DNA of 64,000 nt from Bufo bufo (taxonomy: Eukaryota; Chordata; Amphibia; Anura; Bufonidae). A program made the translations under genes and the position numbers. This document shows positions 33,180-43,683 of this stretch, piece after piece. Positions within the stretch are counted from its first letter, which is position 1. Every line of letters starts with the position of its first letter. Where the stretch lies: contig NC_053395.1 in the NCBI RefSeq assembly GCF_905171765.1, positions 184,530,156 to 184,594,155 on the forward strand. Reading direction: 5' to 3'. The notes under the pieces are model-generated. The model ran no database searches and was not told the origin of the DNA. It worked only from the letters and a program-made list of their open reading frames with translations.

Positions 33180-34226
33180 TGTTCCACCCGAATTTACCTC
33201 AGCTTCGTTTGACGGCGTGGCTGTTGAGGCCGCGGTCCTGAAGTCCCGTGGTCTCTCGGATTCGGTCATCCGGGCGATGCTTCACGCTCGCAAGCCCCAG
33301 TCGGCCCGCATTTACTATCAGACCTGGAGAGCGTATTTTGCCTGGTGCGAATCTGGTCGTTTTCGCCCTCTGTTTCTCTGTCCCTAACATTCTGTCTTTC
33401 CTTCAGGCTGGATTTGATGAGGGTTTTCGCCTGGCTTCTCTCAGGGGGCAGATTTCGGCCCTCTCTGTCCTCTTCCAGCGTCCTGTGGCCTCGCGGGCCC
33501 AGGTTAAGACTTTTTTCTCCAGAGTGTTGCTCGCCGAGCCCCTCCCTTTCGCTTTCCGGTGGAGCCGAGGGACCTGAATCTCGTCCTAGACGCCCTTCAG
33601 TCATCGCCCTTCGAGTGCTTGGCAGAGATCTCTCTGTCATTTGTCTCGTTTAAGGGGGCCTTCTTCGTGGCTGTCACCTCCATCCGCCGGGTTTCCGAAC
33701 TTGCGGCGCTTTCTTGCCGTTGCTGGTGTTCCATCAGGACAAGGTGGTATTGCGTCCCGTTCCCTCTTTTCTCCCGAAGGTGGTTTCCTCGTTTCATATT
33801 AATGAGATCGTCCTTCCTTCTGCCCCAATCCTTCTCACTCTAGGGAAAAATCCCTCCATTGCCTGGATGTGGTTCGGGCTCTTCGCCTCACGGAACCCTT
33901 CCGTCGTTCGGACTCTTTTTGTGGTCCCAGCAGGCTTTCGTAAAGGTTTGCCTGCCTCCAAGGCCACCATTTCTCGCTGGGTTCGGTCGGCCGTCAAGGA
34001 GGCCTATGTCGCGAAGTGTCGGGCTCCCCCTTCCAGGTTGACCGCACATTCGACTAGGGCGGTTGGGGCTTCTTGGGCGGTGCGTCATCAGGCATCAGCT
34101 TCCCAGGTCTGCCGGGCTGCCACCTGGGCGTCGGTTCACACTTTTTCTAAGTTCTACCATATTCATTCCTTGGCTTCTGCTGATCCCAGTCTGGGACGCA
34201 AGGTTCTGCAAGCAGCTGTGCTTTAG
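33180..34226 (+). pseudogene. DIRS tyrosine recombinase, frameshifted
   Basis: Integrates the circular DNA intermediate. Pieces in several frames: a SAM-like N-terminal region (LKSRGLSDSVIRAMLHARKP, ARIYYQTWRAYFAWCESGRF), a middle part around 33640-33720 with SIRRVSELAAL (first catalytic R), and a C-terminal part up to 34226 with LTAHSTRAVGASW (H-x-x-R) and FSKFYHIHSLAS (nucleophile Y). The R-H-R-Y set is recognisable. Frameshifts near 33390, 33580 and 33720. A C run of about 20 at 32989-33009 upstream also disrupts reading. Confidence 0.85.
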
Positions 34227-34254
34227 ATTGGTGGCATGGCGCTTTTTTCTTCCC

Positions 34255-34385
34255 TCCCTCGGGGACTGCTTTTGGATGTCCCATGGTGCTGTGTCCCCCA
34301 ATGCCATGCACGAGAAAATTGGATTTTTTGTACTCACCGTAAAATCCTTTTCTCGTAGTAGGCATTGGGGGACACAGATTCCCCC
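34255..34385 (+). repeat. DIRS internal complementary region
   Basis: First half (CATGGTGCTGTGTCCCCCAA...GCACGAGAAAA) is the complement of the left end; second half (GTACTCACCGTAAAATCC...GGGGGACACAG) is the complement of the right end. This juxtaposition is the circle-junction template of DIRS elements. Confidence 0.9.
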
Positions 34386-34501
34386 CCACCCCTTTTTGAG
34401 GCTCCGGCTTTTGCCTAGTTTGGTTGTCGGGTTTCCCCAGTTGAAGACTTGTTGTCTTTCAGTTTTTTTGGTTCAGGTGTGACGTTCCTACTGCTTTTGT
34501 A

Positions 34502-34663
34502 CCGACTGATCTCTCTCGGCTCTGGCAGAGGGGTATAGCCCACCTGGGTGGAGCCAACACTTTTTTTTTTTTGTTTCTAGTGTCAGCTGGGCATATACCC
34601 ATGGTGCTGTGTCCCCCAATGCCTACTACGAGAAAAGGATTTTACGGTGAGTACAAAAAAATC
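34502..34663 (+). repeat. DIRS right inverted terminal repeat
   Basis: Complement of 29250-29375 plus an extension TTTTACGGTGAGTAC that is also present, inverted, in the internal complementary region. Confidence 0.9.
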
Positions 34664-35030
34664 TGATTATCCTGCAAAAAATGAGTCCATACCTAAGACA
34701 ATCGCCCAAAAAATAAGACGCTAAAACATGATTTTTGATTCAAAAATGCTCTTATTGTGTAGAACCAAAATATATATAAAAAAAAGACATATTGGGTATC
34801 GCTGCATCCGTAAAAAAAACTGCTGTATAAAAATATCACATGCGTTGGTGAATGCCGTAAAAAAATAAAATAAAAACCATGCCAAAAAAAAGCCATTTTA
34901 TTTTTTAGCACCTTACAACACACAAAGTGTAATTCACCTGAAAAAACAGCAACGTTTCAATCCTCAGGGAGATCTTTCTCAAGCAGTGATAAAAACAAAG
35001 GTGCTCAAATACGTGTGTGTAAAAAAAAAT

Positions 35031-35103
<73 letters not shown>

Positions 35104-35130
35104 CATATACATATATACATACATACATAC
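34664..35130. repeat. piggyBac-type 3' region, then PLE-like end and (TA)n
   Basis: 34664-34925 continues the repeat left of the DIRS element. 34926-35020 on the minus strand reads GCTTGAGAAAGATCTCCC followed by GGATTGAAACGTTG, a decayed PLE hammerhead-like end. About 30 TA units fill 35036-35099. Confidence 0.55.
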
Positions 35131-35500
35131 TATAATTGACCAGCAAAGCTAATTAATGTCAAAATGTGAATAAATAGTGATAATTCATGAGAATAAATAT
35201 ATAAATTTAATTCATATTGTATATAGAACAGATGCACAAGCTAGTGTAAAAATTCCAAACATCTGATGCAATTATATAATACAAAAAGTGCAAACAATCC
35301 ATAAAGTGCAATCATATACAAATTAAATACATGTGTATCAACATGTGAAATCACTTAAAGGCATAGGTGTGCCATATGAATCGTGTAAAAAACTGACCAG
35401 CACGAGTCCTCACGGCTTGAGCGTATCGGCAGCATTGGGTCATGTGATCAGACGTACAGAGCGGAATAACAGCTCATCACACAGGTCCCGTCACTCGGCA
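35131..35500. other. Unassigned intronic sequence
   Basis: A/T-rich with imperfect CATATACAAATT repeats; could be more PLE terminal sequence. No gene. Confidence 0.35.
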
Positions 35501-35960
35501 ACATGAAAGGACTCCCATTCTCGCGTGACCGGGAAAATATACGCCTACAGCGTTTTGCTGTCCGCCTGACAAAGCCGAGCGTCCTGGCACACAATGTAAG
35601 TCAATGGGGACGGATCAGTTTTCTTTGACACAATCTGGCACAATAGAAAATGGATCTGTCCCCCATTGACTTTCAATGGTGTTTAAGACGGATCCGTCAT
35701 GGCTATAGACGACATAATACAACCGGATCTGTTCATGACAGATGCATGCGGTTGTATTATTGTAACGGAAGCGTTTTTGCAGATCCATGACGGATCTGCA
35801 AAAAACGCTAGTGTGAAAGTAGCCTTAGTTGCCCATAGCAACCAAACAGATTCCACCTTTCATTTTTCACAGCTTCATTGGAAAATAAAAGGAGGAATCT
35901 GGTTGGTTGCTATGGGCACCTAAGCCAGTTCTACTTTACACCAGTGTTGATGAATCTCCC
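35501..35960. repeat. Half of a Harbinger-like MITE beside a snap-back repeat
   Basis: 35545-35825 is the right half of the 'CTACTTTCACAC' family ending GTGTGAAAGTAGCCTTA. 35826-35960 is an inverted repeat (TTGCCCATAGCAACCAAACA and complement) related to 19245-19416. Confidence 0.65.
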
Positions 35961-36139
35961 CCATTGTGTACTTTTATGTTTACATAGCATTGTGTGTCGT
36001 CACACTGTACGAATCTGTGTGGGAAAAGTGACCGCTCACTGCAGAAATATCTATTGTGTCTACAAATAATGGACTTTATACAGAATGGAAAGTAAGAAAT
36101 AGATCTGCGGATTACAGGCAGTCTGTATGTAAGTGGCTG
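35961..36139. other. Unique intronic sequence
   Basis: No repeat or gene recognised. Confidence 0.4.
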
Positions 36140-36690
36140 CTAGCTGTGCTATGTAACAGGATATTGGGGCAGGGCAGCAGAGCTGTGCTATGTAACAGGA
36201 TATTGGGGCGGGGCAGCAGAGCTGTGCTATGTAACAGGATATAGGGGCGGGGCAGCAGAGCTGTGCTATGTAACAGGAATAGGGGGGCGGGGCAGCAGAG
36301 CTGTGCTATGTAACAGGATATGGGGCAGGGCAGCAGAGCTGTGCTATGTAACAGGATATGGGGGCGGGGCAGCAGAGTTGTGCTATGTAACAGGATATTG
36401 GGGCTGGGCAGCAGAGCTGTGCTATGTAACAGGAATAGGGGGGCGGGGCAGCAGAGCTGTGCTATGTAACAGGAATAGGGGGCGGGGCAGCAGAGCTGTG
36501 CTATGTAACAGGAATAGGGGGCGGGGCAGCAGAGCTGTGCTATGTAGCAGGATATGGGGGCAGGGCAGCAGAGCTATGCTATGTAGCAGGATATGGGGGC
36601 GGGGCAGCAGAGCTATGCTATGTAGCAGGATATGGGGGCGGGGCAACAGAGCTGTGCTATGTTACAGGATATGCGGCGAGGCAGCAGAGC
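36140..36690. repeat. 39-bp G-rich minisatellite, about 14 units
   Basis: Unit AGCTGTGCTATGTAACAGG followed by ATATTGGGGCGGGGCAGCAG with small length changes (GGATAT or GGAATA; TAACAGG or TAGCAGG). 39 is a multiple of three, so both strands look open (136 and 74 codons); these are not genes. It ends about 320 bp before the last sp3 exon. Confidence 0.92.
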
Positions 36691-37006
36691 TTGTGCTGGT
36701 GCATGTGAAATGAACTGGAACGCCCTCAGAGCTGAGGAGTCATGAGAAACAGTGATTGAATCTCATAGAAGAGCATTTCTGAGGGCATGTGAAGCAAAGC
36801 TGATACCAGTAAATAAACGAGTGCAATTTTATTATGTGCTGCATTACGGTAAGATATGGGGTTATTGATTTTTAGTGCACAAAGGTGTCCATAGCCTTTA
36901 AACCTCAAGTTTTAATTCAAAGCTGTATTTTAGTTTCTTATGCTACATCACAAAGAAATACATTTTCTAATTTTGAATGAATTTTTCTTTCCGTTTCAAT
37001 CAACAG
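36691..37006 (+). other. sp3: sp3 last intron, 3' end
   Basis: Unique sequence ending in TTTCTTTCCGTTTCAATCAACAG, a normal branch and acceptor region. Confidence 0.75.
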
Positions 37007-37320
37007 GTGAAAAGAAGTTTGTCTGCCCAGAGTGTTCTAAACGATTTATGAGAAGCGATCACCTTGCCAAACACATTAAAACCCATCAGAATAAGAAAGG
37101 CATTCATGCCAGCAGTGCTGTATTGGCATCCATAGAAGCTAAGCCAGATGATACATTGATAACTGCCGAAGGTACAACCCTTATTCTTGCAAACATTCAA
37201 CAGGGGTCTGTATCCGGCATAGGAACTGTAAACACGGGCATCGGCGGTCAAGATCTCCTCTCCAATTCAGAGATTCCCCTTCAGCTTGTCACTGTTTCTG
37301 GAAATGAGGCAATTGAGTAA
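37007..37320 (+). CDS. sp3: Sp3 last coding exon: zinc finger 3 and C-terminus
   Basis: Joins the zinc-finger exon in phase (G + GT gives glycine) and opens [20 protein letters not shown]: finger 3 is C-X2-C-X12-H-X3-H with helix RSDHLAK (RHK contacts). Downstream come [31 protein letters not shown] and [15 protein letters not shown] before TAA at 37318-37320. That C-terminal tail is the one typical of Sp3. The intron before it is 17,962 bp. About 104 codons; fully open and intact. Confidence 0.97.
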
Positions 37321-37782
37321 CTATCACACAACACCTATTAATTGTGGTTATTTTTATACAGTAGTGAGGGGGAAAAAAACAAAAAACATTGTTCTTGAGT
37401 TCTTAGATATCTTTTTATTGATGTGCAAACTTTTTTGGATTGACAGTAACTTGGTTATACATGACACTGAAATGCCTTACTTTGTATGCTATTCCATAAG
37501 TATGAAGAAATGGTAAAATTGCATGGCTTTTGTAGGTACTTTTGGAATCTAGAATTGATGAAATTTTACCATGACACATACGAGTATAAATACTATTGAC
37601 AGATGGATATGGTAGTCTAACCAAATGCATCAATCCTGTGTGGTTTAGTGTAAAAAAAAAAAAAAAATCAAACGAGAAAAAATTAAGAACATGTTGGTAT
37701 TTATCTATTGTAAGATAACAAAGTTGATGGGTAACAAAGAAATTATGTTATGGTATGAAATTTTGTAATTTTCTCAATGACT

Positions 37783-38650
37783 GGAATTTTTATTATGCAT
37801 AACTGACAAATCACGTTTCCCAGCAAGACACGCCCTGGCTTCGGTTTCACCACAGCTCACCAACTTACCAAATTAACCACCAATTTGTTTTAACTAGGTG
37901 AACCTATGTACACAGTTTTAAAAGTTTATCTTGTAAAAAAAAGAAATAATAAAATCTACAACAAGTTTTTTAGCCTGGCAGCAGCCACTGTCTGGATTGT
38001 TTAAAAAGCCATGCGCAAACAGTAATTTGCCAAACCAAATCTTGCTAAAGTCGTCGGAAGTCATGGAGGCAATATAACCAATGTAGAAAGACTTTTGTAG
38101 GTTGACACTTTTTTTTTCTCTCTCGAATGGTTAATTGTTTTGATTAAGCACCCACGTTATCGAATACTGGTGGACCAAAAAAATGAACTGTTTGTCATTC
38201 AGCAGCACATCTATCAATTTTGAGTACTCGGACATCAAAACCGTTGTAAATGAAGTAGTCTAGCATATGCAAACATGATCAGAGTCCTTTCCATAGTCAC
38301 AATATGGGGCATACAAATACTAGTCATGGGTTATAGGGGGAAAAACAGGGGTGGGTTTTTTTTTTTTTAACTTAGTTGATGAATCAGCATTTAAACAACC
38401 TATTTGCTTCTACCCATTAAAAATTGTATGTATCTAATACATGTACCTGATAAATATGTATATGTTTTTTTTATTATGTTGCTGTATTTTCATTTTATTT
38501 TTTAATTGTTTATATTTTCAACTATAGAAAGTGTACAAATACAAAGTTACATTGCAGGTATGTATGGTCTATACCATTTTTTCTAAGATGTAGCGTAATA
38601 AAACAAAAAAAAAGAAAAGTGAATAAAAACTGCAGCACCTACAACAGTTC
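37783..38650 (+). repeat. Segment of the sp3 3' UTR duplicated downstream
   Basis: 868 bp from GGAATTTTTATTATGCATAA to CACCTACAACAGTTC is repeated, in the same orientation and almost identical, at 42653-43518. Confidence 0.95.
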
Positions 38651-40217
38651 ACCTATTTACTGGCTTCATTTTGGGTCTATTTCTTATTGTTATGACCACC
38701 TCAGATTTAAAAAAGCTACCTTTAAAAGTGTATTATAGCAGTGTGGTAGTTTAATAAAACACTATTTTCTTTCTTTTGACTTGCTGTTTCCATACGCATT
38801 GAATTTATTTGTCCGTTCCAGCATAAGTTCATCTAGCATTATATTCTCTTCTCACAAGTTAGCTTCAGCACAGTTGGTGAAGTTAAACCGCCTTTAAATC
38901 ACTGAATGTATGTATCATAAGAACAAAGTATAGATCAGATCACGCATTTAAATTGCTTTACATTTTATGGCAATTAACGTTTTGTTTTTTTCTTCACCGG
39001 CTGAAATTTAATGAAACTTTTATTTTTCCCCCCTGAAAATTTCTCTTTAGAGAATGAACAGTGGTTCCGAAATTCCAAATTAATCTCTAGTTAAAAAGGT
39101 TTTTACAGTAAGTCTTCTATTACTTGTCATAAAAGTCAGATCAGTAGGGATCAGGCATCCAGAGCCTCCTTTGATTTTAAGATAGGAGGACCTATTCTCT
39201 ATGAAAAGGTTGCTTAGTACTTTGACACAGGTGTCTCTCTTCCTTGGAGGGTGACCTCTTTGCGCCTCAGATTGGTGGCAGACAGAGCAGCTGGAGTGAA
39301 CTTTATTGCAGGTCTCATTGATATGTCAGAAAGCTCTTTGCTAGAAAACCCATTTAGTGTCCCCAGCATATAAACTAGTGTTCATCAATTGGTAAACTGT
39401 ACCGAGCCTCCGTTCTAGTGAAGTGTTATTTCTGGATGTGTATGGGTTCCACATCATAAAACCTTTCCACATTAGTAAGAATGACACTATCGTCATAATA
39501 AGTTGTTCTGTCCTGTGGCTCCGAGAGCTGGTTGTCTTATTGTGGGCTTGTACGTAGAAAATATATGCTCAAGCCAGTTTGCAAAATGTCAAGATTTGGT
39601 TTGTTAGAATGAGGGGAAAAAAACAAAAGTATCTTTAGAAAGTCGAGATGGTGGCCTGTGAGGTGTTGTAGCTGTTTGAGTTCCTGCTTCTGAAATGAAA
39701 CATTCCCCTTGCATCCTTCCCCCTCCAGCTTCTTTTCAATATTTCTGCTCATTAACTTTCAATGAAATTCTCTTGCAAGCCCCAGATAAAAATCCAACTT
39801 TGTTCCTTTTTTTTTTTCCTTCTCCTTCTTCAGCGACTTAATTGACATATACACCTTTTAATATTGAACTGTGAACTGTCATTTTTGTTATGTCTGCACT
39901 TTTTGCAATCAGAAACCCAATTAAGCTGTAACAACCTTTTATAAAAATTGTATATGATGTCAAATTGCGTCTTGTACACTCTGAATCTGGCGTCCTTTTT
40001 TTTCCCTAAGTTTTTTTTTTTCTTTTTATTCCATGTGTTTGTTTCTTGGTTTAAAATTATACTCATGATTATTTTTTTCTGCCATTAAATAGGTTAAGAT
40101 TTTTGTCTTTGTTTAAAACGATGCATTTTTATACTTGCTCCTATGTGTTTCGTTATGGTATATTTCTGTAATATGCATGTAGGTGGAATTTTGCTGCATA
40201 GGTAGATTTAAAGAAAA

Positions 40218-40223
40218 AATAAA
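40218..40223 (+). terminator. sp3: Likely distal sp3 polyadenylation signal
   Basis: AATAAA followed within about 30 bases by a T/G-rich region (CTGTAAATCTGTAAACGTTTT). Confidence 0.5.
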
Positions 40224-40245
40224 GTACAAATCTGTAAATCTGTAA

Positions 40246-40569
40246 ACGTTTTACTTGATATTGGCATTTTCGTTTTTATTAATTTACTGCGTCTCTTCTG
40301 ATTTTTAACAGATATAAACATGGCATATAAAGTCACTTATTTCCTTTTAAAGCAAATCTGTCGGAAAATTCAGTGCAGACCCCATGGTATAATGCAGGAG
40401 GAACTGAGCAGATTAATATCTACTTTTGTGGGAAGTTTTTAGTATAACCTGTAATTCATTTGTTTATACTCCTGCTCTTTCTATGCTTTTGATTCCAGTG
40501 GGTGGTCTTATTAGTGATTGACAGCTATCTCTGTGTGCACATGTACATGGAATGCGGTCAGTCATTAAA
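40246..40569. other. Downstream flank, no gene
   Basis: TTTTAAAGCAAATCTGTCGG at 40345 looks like one end of a TTAA MITE. Nothing else recognised. Confidence 0.4.
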
Positions 40570-41064
40570 GAGATTCTCTGGGCTTTTACTATTGATGGCC
40601 TATCCTCAGGATAGGTAATCAATGTCAGATTGGTGGGGGTCCGACACCTGGCATTCCTGCCGATCAGCTGTATGAGGAGACGGCGCATGCAGACCGCACG
40701 TGCAGTCTCCCTTCTCTCTCTGTCCACAGTAGTGGTCTCTCTCTATTCACTCTTTTGGAAAACTGCTTGCTTGTGCATCATTCACTTGTATTACAAATAC
40801 ATCAGACTATGAGGTAATTTGCTATGCCTAGACTTCCATTTAAAACTATTTTAAAATAAAGATGACTACCCCTGCCGATCAGTTGTGGCACTTTGGCAAA
40901 CACTCTGGTCTCTTCCTAAGCCAGTGTCACGTCAATCAGTCACATGGCCCTCCCTCAAGTGAATGGGATTGAGCTGCAATACCAAGCACTGTTGCTATCG
41001 ATGTACGGCACTGTGCTTGGTATACTATGAAGAGGCCGCGATGCTAGTCAGAGTGCCGCAGAGT
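40570..41064. repeat. Snap-back repeat, 'GATGACCTATCC' family
   Basis: Contains GGCCTATCCTCAGGATAGG, GGTGGGGGTCCGACACC and GCCGATCAGCTG, shared with copies at 5885, 15867 and 62384. Confidence 0.6.
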
Positions 41065-41803
41065 TTAAAGGGTTTCTGTCACCCCGCAAAACTCTTTTTT
41101 TTTGGATAGTTAGATTCCTCATAGTGCGATATAGGAGAATATAATGCTCTTACTTACTTTCATGCGGCCGATTCTTTATAAAACGAACTTTTATAATATG
41201 TAAATGAGGGCTCTACCAGCAAGTAGGGCGTCTACTTGCTGGTAGCTGCTGCAGAAATCCGCCCCCTCGCCGTGTTGATTGACAGGGCCAGCCGTGATCT
41301 CCTCCTCCGGCCGGCCCTGTCAGTAATTCAAAAATCGCGCGCCTCGCGTCATTCGGCGCAGGCGCTCTGAGATGAGGAGGCTCGTATTCTCAGCACTCCC
41401 TCAGTGCGCCTGCGCCGATGACGTCTTCTCTTTCGGTGATGTCATCGGCGCAGGCGCACTGAGGGAGTGCTGAGGAGACGAGCCTCCTCATCTCAGAGCG
41501 CCTGCGCCGAATGACGCGAGGCGCGCGATTTTTGAATTACTGACAGGGCCGGCCGGAGGAGGAGATCACGGCTGGCCCTGTCAATCAACACGGCGAGGGG
41601 GCGGATTTCTGCAGCAGCTACCAGCAAGTAGACGCCCTACTTGCTGGTAGAGCCCTCATTTACATATTATAAAAGTTCGTTTTATAAAGAATCGGCCGCA
41701 TGAAAGTAAGTAAGAGCATTATATTCTCCTATATCGCACTATGAGGAATCTAACTATCCAAAAAAAAAAAAATGAGTTTTGCGGGGTGACAGAAACCCTT
41801 TAA
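41065..41803. repeat. 739-bp almost perfect palindrome with TTAA ends
   Basis: TTAA at 41065-41068 and 41800-41803; terminal TTAAAGGGTTTCTGTCACCC inverted at the right. Arms of about 355 bp match with very few differences around a centre near 41420-41445 (CGCCGATGAC...GTCATCGGCG). Includes CTACCAGCAAGTAGACGCC and TCAGTAATTCAAAAATCGCG in both orientations. The largest snap-back unit in the window. Confidence 0.92.
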
Positions 41804-42000
41804 CAGCAGAATAAAGTAGAGACAGGTGAGTTGATTTCAGCAGTCAGTCATTTAAAAGGTAAAAGTAAGTGATGGCTGAGAACCAACATCGCAATCATTG
41901 CAGACTGGGCCTGGAAAAGAGTCACAGCCACCTGAGAAGAGTCATGGTTATTCATAAATTCCTGCCCACCTGCTGATGGCTGATTTTTCTTTCTATGGAG
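41804..42000. repeat. Truncated copy of the 17739 MITE
   Basis: GTAGAGACAGGTGAGTTGAT, GAGAACCAACAT and ATTGCAGACTGGGCCTGG match 17790-17900 closely. It starts exactly at the edge of the 739-bp palindrome. Confidence 0.75.
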
Positions 42001-42143
42001 TTGTGTGAGGGCTTGATTTTTGGGGGATATCTTGTATTTTTCATTGGTATCATTTTGGAGTAAATGGTGTTTTTTGAACGCTTATTACATTTTTTTTTTT
42101 TAGGTGGAAACTAAGAATAAATTATCAATTCTGTATTTTTTTA

Positions 42144-42179
<36 letters not shown>

Positions 42180-43683
42180 GGCATTCCCCGTAGGGGATAA
42201 TTTACATGATATTTATGCAGTCCGGACGTGGCAATACTAAACATATGAGGAAGATTTATTTATTTTTCAATTTTTTACAATTTTTTTTTCATTGATAAGC
42301 GTATTCAGTTGAAAAAAGCGTAATTGAATAATTTTTTTTTTTTTTTTCACTTTTTTTTTTTTTAACCACATAATAGTCCCAGAAGGCGACTATAACAGAC
42401 AGCTTTACGATTTCTTCTAAAATGCAACGCATTATCCCTGTAGTGCATTGCATTTTAATGGCAATGCTATTCTGACATTGACCAGTAGGCTGTGCCACAG
42501 AGGCGCAGCCTGCTGGAAATTACTCAAGGATGGTTTGGGGCCTACATTAGACCCCAGGCAGCCTTCACACACATCAGCACCCCTCGATCACATTTGCGGG
42601 GTACCGATGGGAGACCGAGGGAGTCCACTCCCTCTGTCAGCACTTTACATGCGGAATTTTTATTATGCATAACTGACAAATCACGTTTCCCAGTAAGACA
42701 CGCCCTGGCTTCGGTTTCACCACAGCTCACCAACTTGCCAAATTAACCACCAATTTGTTTTAACTAGGTGAACCTATGTACACAGTTTTAAAAGTTTATC
42801 TTGTAAAAAAAAAAAGAAATAATAATCTACAACAAGTTTTTTAGCCTGGCAGCAGCCACTGTCTGGATTGTTTAAAAAGCCATGCGCAAACAGTAATTTG
42901 CCAAACCAAACCTTGCTAAAGTCGTCGGAAGTCATGGAGGCAATATAACCAATGTAGAAAGACTTTTGTAGGTTGACACTTTTTTTTTTTTCTCTCGAAT
43001 GGTTAATTGTTTTGATTAAGCACCCACGTTATCGAATACTGGTGGACCAAAAAAAATGAACTGTTTGTCATTCAGCAGCACATCTATCAATTTTGAGTAC
43101 TCGGACATCAAAACCGTTGTCAATGAAGTAGTCTAGCATATGCAAACATGATCAGAGTCCTTTCCATAGTCACAATATGGGGCATACAAATACTAGTCAT
43201 GGGTTATAGGACAAAAACAGGGGTGTTTTTTTTAAACTTAGTTGATGAATCAGCATTTAAACTACCTATTTGCTTCTACCCATTAAAAATTGTATGTATC
43301 TAATACATGTACCTGATAAATATGTATATGTTTTTTTTTATTATGTTGCTGTATTTTCATTTTATTTTTAATTGTTTATATTTTCAACTATAGAAAGTGT
43401 ACAAATACAAAGTTACATTGCAGGTATGTATGGTCTATACCATTTTTTTTTCTAAGATGTAGCGTAATAAAACAAAAAAAAGAAAAGTGAATAAAAACTG
43501 CAGCACCTACAACAGTTCGTCCATTGCCCGTGGCATGTAAAGTGTTTAACAGCCTGGATCGGCACTCCTGCTGGTCCGGGCTGTTAGAGCAGGACCACGG
43601 CTCTCATAAAAAAAGCGGCAGCCCAGTGTAGGGCCACTTAGTGACCGCCATAAAAAGGCGTATGGTGGTCATGAAGGGGTTAA
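42001..43683. mobile_element. piggyBac-like non-autonomous repeat carrying the sp3 3' UTR duplicate
   Basis: Left part has T-rich runs and CCAGTAGGCTGTGCCACAG. 42495-42652 (CAGCCTGCTGGAAATTAC...CTTTACATG) and 43519-43683 (GTGGCATGTAAAGTGTTTAA...CATGAAGGGGTTAA) together match the reverse complement of 16955-17240. The 866-bp insert 42653-43518 interrupts that match. Confidence 0.75.
42653..43518 (+). repeat. Duplicate of an sp3 3' UTR segment inside a repeat
   Basis: Direct-orientation copy of 37783-38650. Differences seen are single bases and homopolymer length changes (for example AACTTGCC for AACTTACC, GTCAATGAAG for GTAAATGAAG). No poly-A tail and no target duplication, so not a retrotransposed mRNA. 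Confidence 0.95.

Larger units (their letters stand above)
29250..34663 (+). mobile_element. DIRS-type tyrosine-recombinase retrotransposon, structurally complete
   Basis: About 5.4 kb. It has the diagnostic architecture: inverted terminal repeats (29250-29375 and 34502-34663), an internal complementary region (34255-34385) that matches both ends, and Gag-like, RT/RNase H and tyrosine recombinase regions in that order. No target duplication is expected or seen. The flanks (CCAATCAAACCATCA left, ATCCTGCAAAAAATGAG right) rejoin to match 51345-51375, so the empty site is known. All three coding regions carry frameshifts, so this copy is inactive. It lies in sense orientation inside the last sp3 intron. 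Confidence 0.9.
37321..40245 (+). other. sp3: sp3 3' untranslated region
   Basis: About 2.9 kb of A/T-rich sequence without mobile elements, in contrast to everything around it, which suggests it is transcribed and under constraint. Candidate polyadenylation signals: AATAAA at 38597 and 38752 (proximal) and AATAAA at 40218-40223, the last before repeat sequence resumes. The exact end is inferred. Confidence 0.75.

Noticed and set aside
34926..35020. Third hammerhead ribozyme candidate (GCTTGAGAAAG...GATTGAAACG, minus strand)
   Set aside because: The core does not fit CUGANGA and stem II needs wobble pairs; kept only as a PLE-end remnant.
36303..36713. 136-codon frame with CYVTGYGG repeats
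   Set aside because: 39-bp minisatellite translation inside an intron.
13364..37320. Assignment to sp1 or sp4 rather than sp3
   Set aside because: The IKEEEP motif, the [16 protein letters not shown] tail and the SSSSQLPVTIDSTG block are the Sp3 versions.
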